The notes under the pieces: model-generated
Told to the model about the DNA's origin: nothing
Database searches by the model: none
Seen by the model: the letters and a program-made list of their open reading frames with translations, nothing else
Assembly: GCA_900557455.1 (NCBI GenBank)
Contig: USSM01000020.1
Span: forward strand, 1 to 7,997
From: an uncultured Collinsella sp.
GTDB lineage: Bacteria > Actinomycetota > Coriobacteriia > Coriobacteriales > Coriobacteriaceae
Reading direction: 5' to 3'
Length of the DNA stretch: 7,997 nt
Made by a program: the position numbers and the translations under genes
Shown here: piece by piece, positions 1 through 4,486 of the stretch
Layout: every line of letters begins with the position of its first letter
Numbering within the stretch: the stretch's first letter is position 1

Positions 1-25
1 CCACCACAAAGGGGACAGTGAACTG

Positions 26-62
26 CCTCCCATTTCTTGGACATCGGGAAATGGGTGGTTTT
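26..62 (+). terminator. possible weak hairpin terminator upstream of aroQ
   Basis: An inverted repeat is directly visible. Bases 29-36 (CCCATTTC) pair perfectly with 48-55 (GAAATGGG), two further G-C pairs sit outside a T-T mismatch (26-27 with 57-58), and the loop is 11 nt. Four T residues follow at 59-62. This could end a gene lying left of the window, or form a leader structure just before aroQ, whose start is 22 nt downstream. The T tract is short and the loop large, so terminator function is uncertain. It could equally be part of a dispersed intergenic repeat. Confidence 0.35.
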
Positions 63-70
63 GCAATCGC

Positions 71-78
71 AAAGGAAG
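71..78 (+). promoter_or_regulatory. ribosome binding site of aroQ
   Basis: The sequence AAAGGAAG ends five bases before ATG 84. It supports that ATG over an in-frame GTG at 18, which has no comparable purine-rich site and would add 22 residues that type II dehydroquinases do not have. Confidence 0.75.
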
Positions 79-83
79 CAACC

Positions 84-521
84 ATGAAAGCACTCGTCAT
101 TAATGGCCCCAACCTCAACATGCTCGGCATTCGCGAGCCGGGCATCTATGGCAGCGACAACTACGACCGCTTAGTGCAGATCTGCCAGGAAGCGGGCGCC
201 GCACAGGGCTTCGACGAAGTCGAGGTCTTCCAGTCCAACCACGAGGGCAACATCATCGACAAGATCCAGGAGGCCTACGGCAAGGTCGACGGCATCGTCA
301 TCAACCCGGCTGCCTACACGCATACGAGCGTGGCGATCCTCGACGCCCTCAAGGCCGTTGCCATCCCTGCCGTCGAGGTGCACATCAGCGCCGTAGAGAC
401 GCGCGAAGACTTCCGCCAGGTGAGCTATGCACGCCTAGCTTGCTTCGCCACCATCACCGGCGAGGGCCTGCAGGGGTATGCCCACGCGTTGGAGCTGCTG
501 AAAGAGCATCTCGAAAAGTAA
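84..521 (+). CDS. aroQ: type II 3-dehydroquinate dehydratase
   Basis: This 145-residue cytoplasmic enzyme catalyses the third step of the shikimate pathway, dehydration of 3-dehydroquinate to 3-dehydroshikimate. Its length is normal for the small dodecameric type II family. The N-terminal motif NGPNLNMLGIREPGIYG (7-23) contains the active-site Arg17 and Tyr22. Asn74 and His80 lie in the INPAAYTHTS stretch, His100 in EVHIS, and Arg107 follows in ETREDFR; these correspond to the catalytic and substrate-binding residues known for this family. The HISN motif usual near residue 103 reads HISA here, and the tail (RQVSYARLACFATITGEGLQGY) resembles variants I associate with Clostridia and Coriobacteria. 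The start is ATG 84. No other shikimate gene is visible in the window, so it is either the last gene of an operon to the left or stands alone. It converges on the tRNA-Arg gene. Confidence 0.95.
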   Translation: MKALVINGPNLNMLGIREPGIYGSDNYDRLVQICQEAGAAQGFDEVEVFQSNHEGNIIDKIQEAYGKVDGIVINPAAYTHTSVAILDALKAVAIPAVEVHISAVETREDFRQVSYARLACFATITGEGLQGYAHALELLKEHLEK

Positions 522-583
522 AATGCCAACCCCAACAAACAGCAGCGGCTTGTTCGCGCTCGGCTTCAGCAGCATACAAGATG

Positions 584-616
584 AAAAAAGCCCAGACCAC
601 CTAGCGGTCCGGGCTT
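584..616 (-). terminator. factor-independent terminator of the tRNA-Arg gene
   Basis: On the minus strand an 11-bp stem (AAGCCCGGACC with GGTCTGGGCTT, one G-U pair, 7-nt loop) begins 10 bases after the encoded CCA and runs into six T residues (589 down to 584). On the plus strand the odd pair would be A-C rather than G-U and no T tract follows, so it is built to stop the minus-strand transcript. It may still help separate aroQ from the tRNA gene. Confidence 0.85.
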
Positions 617-625
617 AATAAACGA

Positions 626-702
626 TGGTGCTCCATGGCGGATTCGAACCGTCGACCTTGGGATTAGAAGTCCCCTGCTCTATCCAACTGAGCTAATGGA
701 GC
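626..702 (-). tRNA. tRNA-Arg, anticodon UCU
   Basis: A 77-nt cloverleaf reads from 702 down to 626. The acceptor stem GCTCCAT/ATGGAGC is perfect, the D arm is GCTC-AGTTGGATA-GAGC, the anticodon loop is CTTCTAA with anticodon TCT (decodes AGA), and the variable loop is AGGTC. The T loop is TTCGAAT, followed by discriminator A and an encoded CCA at 628-626. Two stem positions do not pair by normal rules: G27-A43 at the end of the anticodon stem and A50-C64 in the T stem. The other pairs are intact, so it is probably functional. It has its own terminator and a likely promoter, and lies 52 bp after the ABC ATPase gene on the same strand. Confidence 0.95.
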
Positions 703-746
703 AAATAACCGCACGCCCAGCCAAACAATTCGGCCAAGCGCAAGTA

Positions 747-752
747 ATTATA
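747..752 (-). promoter_or_regulatory. likely -10 element of the tRNA-Arg promoter
   Basis: A perfect TATAAT reads on the minus strand from 752 to 747, starting two bases after the TAG stop of the ABC ATPase gene. It would start transcription near 740, about 38 nt before the mature tRNA 5' end. No good -35 hexamer is visible at 16-18 bp, so read-through from the ABC genes is an alternative source of the transcript. Confidence 0.45.
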
Positions 753-754
753 AC

Positions 755-1522
755 CTAGTTGAACTGCTCGCGATACGCCTTGCAGACCTCACTGACCGGG
801 CCGTCCATGCGAAGGTCACCCTTCTCAATCCAAACGGCACGCTGGCAGATGCGCTCAACCTGCTCCATGGAGTGCGAAACGAACAGAACCGTCACGTCGC
901 CGCTCTGGATAAAGTGCTGGATGCGGGCCTCGCACTTCTGCTGGAAGAACACATCACCGACGGACAGCGTCTCGTCAACGATCAGAATATCGGGCTCGGT
1001 AATCGTCGCGATTGCAAAGGCGATACGCGCCACCATGCCCGAGGAGAAGTTCTTAAGCGGCATATCGACAAAGTTCTGAAGCTCAGCGAATTCAATAATG
1101 CCGTCAAAGTTGGCGTCGATGAACTCCTTGGTATAGCCGAGCAGGGCGCCGTTCAGATAGATGTTCTCGCGGGCGGTCAGCTCGGGGTCAAAGCCGGCAC
1201 CAAGCTCAATCAGCGGCGCAATGTTACCGTGCACCTTAACACTGCCCTCGCTAGGCTCAAGCACACCGGCGATGATTTTGAGCATCGTGGACTTGCCGGA
1301 GCCATTGGTGCCGACCAGACCGACAACTTCGCCGCGATGAATATCGAACGAGATGTGCTTAAGCGCCCTAAACTCCTCAAAGAACAGCTCGTGCTTGGCA
1401 AGCTTAATGAAGTACTCCTTGAGGTTGGTCAGCGACTCGGACGCCATGTTAAAGATCATGGTGACGTCATCGACCTCGACAGCCAGAGGCTGCTCGCTGT
1501 AATCAACAACAGATTCAGTCAT
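755..1522 (-). CDS. ABC transporter ATPase, polysaccharide/teichoic acid export (TagH/Wzt type)
   Basis: This 255-residue nucleotide-binding subunit is expected to energise export of an undecaprenyl-linked glycan with the adjacent permease. Visible motifs are Walker A GTNGSGKST (71-79), the family-typical LIELGAGFDPELTARENIY (104-122) where other ABC proteins carry the Q-loop, the signature FSSGM (159-163), Walker B ILIVDE (179-184), and the switch histidine in SHS (216-218). The roughly 45-residue N-terminal extension before the ABC core is typical of TagH/RfbE/Wzt proteins. The protein stops soon after the core, so it lacks the C-terminal carbohydrate-binding domain of Wzt-type exporters that recognise capped O-antigens. 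AAGGAG at 1535-1530 is 7 nt from ATG 1522 and 4 nt from an in-frame GTG at 1525, so ATG is preferred. It lies 11 bp after the permease stop, in the same transcript. The exact substrate cannot be read from the sequence. Confidence 0.93.
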   Translation of the reverse strand: MTESVVDYSEQPLAVEVDDVTMIFNMASESLTNLKEYFIKLAKHELFFEEFRALKHISFDIHRGEVVGLVGTNGSGKSTMLKIIAGVLEPSEGSVKVHGNIAPLIELGAGFDPELTARENIYLNGALLGYTKEFIDANFDGIIEFAELQNFVDMPLKNFSSGMVARIAFAIATITEPDILIVDETLSVGDVFFQQKCEARIQHFIQSGDVTVLFVSHSMEQVERICQRAVWIEKGDLRMDGPVSEVCKAYREQFN

Positions 1523-1529
1523 CACAGCA

Positions 1530-1535
1530 CTCCTT
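1530..1535 (-). promoter_or_regulatory. ribosome binding site of the ABC ATPase gene
   Basis: A consensus AAGGAG reads on the minus strand and overlaps the TAA stop of the permease (1536-1534). The spacing of 7 nt selects ATG 1522 as start. The overlap suggests that ribosomes finishing the permease help initiate the ATPase. Confidence 0.75.
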
Positions 1536-2379
1536 AGATGTAGAGGATGAACTTGCGCTCGGACTTATGGAACACGGTGTAGCCAATAACAAGCGCAAGA
1601 ACCGCCCAAGCAACGCACATGCCAAACGTCAAAAACGAAGGCGTGGTCTGGAACAGGAAGATATCGCGCATAAACTGCAGGTAGTTATACATGGGGTTCG
1701 CATAGACCAGAATGCGCACGAGATGCGGCATTTGCGCAACGAAGTCGGTCGTCCAGAAGATGGGCGTAATGTAGGTCCAAGCCGTAATGACGACGCTCCA
1801 CAGATGCATGACATCGCGGAAAAAGACCGTAAGGGCAGAGAGCATCATGCCCAGGCCCATGCAGAAGCACATAAGCAGCAGCAGGCAGACCGGCAGCAGA
1901 ATCAGGTGCCAAGAAGGCATAACGTGGAACCACAGCATAACGATGGCAACGGCGACCAGCGAAAAGGCAAAGTTAACCAGCGAGAAGAGCACCTTCTGTA
2001 CTGGGAAGACCCAGCGGTGCACCTTAACCTTCTTGAGCAGCGGGGCAGCACCCACGATCGACGTCAGGGCCTGGTTCGTAGACTCGGACATGACGGCAAA
2101 GGTGACGTTACCCACGATCAAGTACAGCGGGTACATCTCGGGCGTAATTGAGCCATTGCGGCCCTGGGCGAAAATCGTCGAGAACACGATGGCCATGACG
2201 ATCATCATCAGCAGCGGGTTGAGCACCGACCATGCGACACCCAGAACGCTACGGCGATACTTGATCTTAAAATCCTTGGTAACCAGCTGACGAAGGATAA
2301 ACGCGTCCTTCTCAAATTCGTTCTTAGCAAACGTCGCAGGCAGACTGCGAGTTTCTTGTTGCTTTGTCTGATCCGACAC
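1534..2379 (-). CDS. ABC transporter permease, polysaccharide/teichoic acid export (TagG/Wzm type, ABC-2)
   Basis: This 281-residue membrane subunit of the exporter has about six hydrophobic segments (roughly 51-71, 84-103, 133-151, 157-183, 192-210 and 254-271), the usual ABC-2 layout. Family features include the amphipathic start with DFKIKYRRSVLGVAWSVLNP (36-55), the cytoplasmic loop with FFRDVMHLW (186-194), and ANPMYNYLQFMRD (227-239) before the last helix. The start is GTG 2379, chosen because AAAGGAG lies 8 nt upstream. The frame stays open to an ATG at 2442, but that site has no ribosome binding site and its extra 21 residues do not look like part of the family. It is the first gene of a two-gene unit with the ATPase and is divergent from the glycosyltransferase operon. 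Export of a rhamnose-containing or teichoic-like glycan is inferred from the neighbourhood. Confidence 0.92.
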   Translation of the reverse strand: MSDQTKQQETRSLPATFAKNEFEKDAFILRQLVTKDFKIKYRRSVLGVAWSVLNPLLMMIVMAIVFSTIFAQGRNGSITPEMYPLYLIVGNVTFAVMSESTNQALTSIVGAAPLLKKVKVHRWVFPVQKVLFSLVNFAFSLVAVAIVMLWFHVMPSWHLILLPVCLLLLMCFCMGLGMMLSALTVFFRDVMHLWSVVITAWTYITPIFWTTDFVAQMPHLVRILVYANPMYNYLQFMRDIFLFQTTPSFLTFGMCVAWAVLALVIGYTVFHKSERKFILYI

Positions 2380-2387
2380 GGATGCAA

Positions 2388-2394
2388 CTCCTTT
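2388..2394 (-). promoter_or_regulatory. ribosome binding site of the ABC permease gene
   Basis: AAAGGAG reads on the minus strand, 8 nt before GTG 2379. It sets the start of the permease at 2379 rather than the more distant in-frame ATG at 2442. Confidence 0.8.
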
Positions 2395-2418
2395 ACTCGT
2401 AATCGTTGACAAACGAAC

Positions 2419-2424
2419 AGTATA
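2419..2424 (-). promoter_or_regulatory. candidate -10 element of the ABC exporter operon
   Basis: TATACT reads on the minus strand from 2424 to 2419, about 40 bp before the permease start. It would give a leader of some 33 nt. No convincing -35 hexamer is present at the expected distance. The -35 position (about 2442-2447) coincides with an AACGATT sequence that is repeated inverted at 2401-2407, which could be an operator. Confidence 0.4.
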
Positions 2425-2503
2425 GACCCGACAGCCCTGCAAACGATTCGCGCAACAAAACTGGAGAACTAACCCACATCTAAGGATGCCAAGCCCAAAC
2501 GGC

Positions 2504-2509
2504 TATACT
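2504..2509 (+). promoter_or_regulatory. candidate -10 element of the glycosyltransferase-YfhO operon
   Basis: TATACT lies 30 bp before the GTG start of the first glycosyltransferase. It is the same hexamer as the divergent candidate at 2419-2424. A -35 element is not recognisable (TAAGGA at 17 bp spacing). The following AAGGAG (2528-2533) is the ribosome binding site, 6 nt from GTG 2540. Confidence 0.4.
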
Positions 2510-2539
2510 TTCAAGAATTGAATGTGTAAGGAGCATTGA

Positions 2540-3511
2540 GTGAATTCTGAATCCATCGCCGTCATCATCCCCTGCTACAACGAAGCGCTCACGATCGGCA
2601 AAGTCATCGACGACTTTCACCGCGAGCTTCCGCAGGCTACGGTCTATGTCTATGACAATAACTCGTCAGACGATACTTCACGCATCGCCACCGAGCACGG
2701 CGCCACGGTTCGCTTTGAGCCCCGTCAGGGAAAGGGCAACGTCTGCCGCCAGATGTTTCGTGATATCGACGCCGATTGCTACCTGATGGTCGACGGAGAC
2801 GACACCTACCCCGCCGAGGCGGCCAAAGCCCTCTGCGAGCCTATCCTCAACGGCACGGCCGATATGACCGTAGGCGACCGCCTTTCCAACGGCACCTACG
2901 CCGAGGAAAACAAGCGTGCATTCCACGGCTTTGGCAACAATCTGGTCCGCGCCATGATCAAGTGGATCTATGGCTACAGCTTCGATGACGTCATGACCGG
3001 CTACCGTGCCATGAGCCGCCCGTTCGTTAAAACCTTCCCTGTGCTTTCCGAGGGCTTCCAGATCGAAACCGAGCTCTCGATCCACGCCGTCGACCACCGC
3101 TGGCGCATCAAAGATGTGCCCATCGAGTACCGCGACCGTCCGGAAGGTTCCGAGTCCAAGCTCAATACCGTGAGCGACGGCATTAAAGTCGTTGCGATGA
3201 TCGGCACGCTATTCAAGGACTACCGCCCGCTGAAGTTCTTCAGCCTCGTCGCGCTTCTGTTTGCGGTGACTGGTCTCGCCCTGGGCATGCCCATCGTTGT
3301 CGAGTATTTCCAGACCGGCCTCGTTCCGCGCTTCCCCACCGCCGTGCTCGCCGCCTCGTTTATGTTCCTGTGCGGCCTAAGCCTTGCGACCGGATTCATC
3401 CTCGATTCCGTGGCAAAGGTCGAAAAAAAGCAGTGGGAGGTAAACGTGTACAGCAAATACGCCTACGATGACCAGCCCGGCCGCCCTACTTCCAAGCCAA
3501 GCGAGAGGTAA
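2540..3511 (+). CDS. family 2 glycosyltransferase, DPM1/DPG-synthase-like, with C-terminal membrane anchor
   Basis: This 323-residue enzyme has a cytoplasmic GT-A domain (about 5-225) and two membrane helices (about 233-255 and 268-290). It begins with AVIIPCYNEALTIGKVI (7-23). It carries the metal and nucleotide-sugar binding DxD in MVDGDDTYP (83-91; Asp85, Asp87), then VMTGYRAMSR (151-160) and GFQIETELSIHA (172-183). The YRDRPEGSESKL stretch (197-208) is typical of polyprenyl-phosphate sugar synthases. The likely reaction is transfer of a sugar from a nucleotide donor to a polyprenyl phosphate on the inner membrane face; the sugar cannot be told. The start is GTG 2540 behind AAGGAG. The next glycosyltransferase starts 6 bp after its stop, so the two are co-transcribed. 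The sequence differs clearly from that neighbour, so this is not a recent duplication. A role as a glycan-chain transferase rather than a lipid-carrier transferase is possible. Confidence 0.9.
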   Translation: MNSESIAVIIPCYNEALTIGKVIDDFHRELPQATVYVYDNNSSDDTSRIATEHGATVRFEPRQGKGNVCRQMFRDIDADCYLMVDGDDTYPAEAAKALCEPILNGTADMTVGDRLSNGTYAEENKRAFHGFGNNLVRAMIKWIYGYSFDDVMTGYRAMSRPFVKTFPVLSEGFQIETELSIHAVDHRWRIKDVPIEYRDRPEGSESKLNTVSDGIKVVAMIGTLFKDYRPLKFFSLVALLFAVTGLALGMPIVVEYFQTGLVPRFPTAVLAASFMFLCGLSLATGFILDSVAKVEKKQWEVNVYSKYAYDDQPGRPTSKPSER

Positions 3512-3517
3512 ACCACC

Positions 3518-4486
3518 ATGCCGCTCATCTCCATCGTTGTGCCGTGCTACAACGAGCAGGAATCACTTCCGATCTTTCTCAAAGAGCTCGATGGCGTCGT
3601 TCGCATCATGACTCAGCAGTACCCCGAGATCTCCTTTGAAGCCGTCCTCATCGACGATGGTTCGGCAGACAAAACGCTTGCCGTCATGAAAGCAGAAGCC
3701 GCGGCGGCGCATCCATACGTCATCCACTGGCACTCTTTCTCGCGGAACTTTGGCAAGGAGGCGGCACTACTCGCAGGACTCCAGCACGCAAAGGGCAACT
3801 ATGTCGCCACCATGGATGCCGACATGCAGGACCCGCCCTCGCTCCTGCCGCAGATGTACGAGATCTTGCAGACCGAAAACTACGATAACGTCGCCACGCG
3901 CAGGACCACCCGCGAAGGCGAGCCTCCCATCAGGTCGTTCTGCGCCCGTATGTTCTACAAGATCATCAACCGCATTTCCAAGGCCGACATCGTCGACGGA
4001 GCACGCGATTTTAGGCTCATGAAGCGATCTATGGTCAACGCCATCATCTCCATGGGCGAATACAACCGATTCTCCAAGGGCATTTACGGCTGGGTCGGCT
4101 TCAAGACCAAATGGCTCCCCTACGTAAACGTCAACCGCGTGGCCGGCGAGACCAAATGGAGCTTTTGGTCGCTGCTCCTCTATTCCATCGACGGCATCGT
4201 CGCGTTTTCCACGGCGCCGCTCTCCCTCGCCGCCCTCACGGGTATCGTTTTCTGTCTCATCGCTATCCTGGGATTCATCGTCATCCTGGTCAAAACGCTT
4301 GTTTGGGGTGACCCCGTCGGCGGATGGCCGTCCCTCGCCTGCCTCATAACGCTGTTTGGCGGCATGCAGCTTCTGTGCTTAGGAATCATCGGCGAATACT
4401 TGGCAAAAGCCTACTTGGAAACCAAACGACGTCCCATCTATATCATTCGAGAATCCAACGAGGAATCTGATGACACGGCCCAATAA
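3518..4486 (+). CDS. family 2 glycosyltransferase, GtrB/CsbB/ArnC-like polyprenyl-phosphate glycosyltransferase
   Basis: This 322-residue protein has an N-terminal GT-A domain and two C-terminal helices (about 228-258 and 272-294). Motifs in order are ISIVVPCYNEQESLP (4-18), LIDDGSADKT (44-53), FSRNFGKEAALLAG (74-87), the DxD core DADMQDPP (100-107) and ARDFRLMKR (162-170). The C-terminal IGEYLAKAYLETKRRPIYII (291-310) is a hallmark of the GtrB/CsbB/YkcC group. Known members move glucose, GlcNAc or another sugar from a nucleotide donor to undecaprenyl phosphate on the cytoplasmic face. The lipid-sugar is then flipped and used outside by a GT-C enzyme, and the next gene encodes such a candidate (YfhO). 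ATG 3518 follows GAGAGG at 9 nt, and the last 17 bases overlap the YfhO start. Donor sugar is unknown, and no GtrA/GtcA-like flippase is visible. Confidence 0.93.
   Translation: MPLISIVVPCYNEQESLPIFLKELDGVVRIMTQQYPEISFEAVLIDDGSADKTLAVMKAEAAAAHPYVIHWHSFSRNFGKEAALLAGLQHAKGNYVATMDADMQDPPSLLPQMYEILQTENYDNVATRRTTREGEPPIRSFCARMFYKIINRISKADIVDGARDFRLMKRSMVNAIISMGEYNRFSKGIYGWVGFKTKWLPYVNVNRVAGETKWSFWSLLLYSIDGIVAFSTAPLSLAALTGIVFCLIAILGFIVILVKTLVWGDPVGGWPSLACLITLFGGMQLLCLGIIGEYLAKAYLETKRRPIYIIRESNEESDDTAQ

Noticed and set aside
18..83. A 22-residue N-terminal extension of aroQ from GTG 18
   Set aside because: It crosses the upstream hairpin, lacks a ribosome binding site, and type II dehydroquinases begin at the MKALVINGPN equivalent.
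436..575. A 46-codon minus-strand frame starting at ATG 575 with a hydrophobic stretch
   Set aside because: It has no clear ribosome binding site, lies beyond the tRNA terminator and is mostly antisense to aroQ. It is probably chance.
626..702. tRNA-Arg gene as an integration site for a mobile element
   Set aside because: tRNA 3' ends are common attachment sites, but no integrase and no second copy of the tRNA 3' end was found in the window.
872..1537. A 221-codon open frame on the plus strand opposite the ABC ATPase
   Set aside because: It is fully antisense to a gene with all ABC motifs, shows no recognisable domain or ribosome binding site, and reflects codon bias of the real gene.
1567..2151. 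A 194-codon open frame on the plus strand opposite the ABC permease
   Set aside because: Its composition (many His, Gln, Arg, Asn) is what the complement of a hydrophobic membrane gene yields. No motif or start signal supports it.
2443..2539. Riboswitch or small RNA in the divergent intergenic region
   Set aside because: Only short inverted repeats are present and the predicted leaders are about 25-35 nt, too short for a known riboswitch class.
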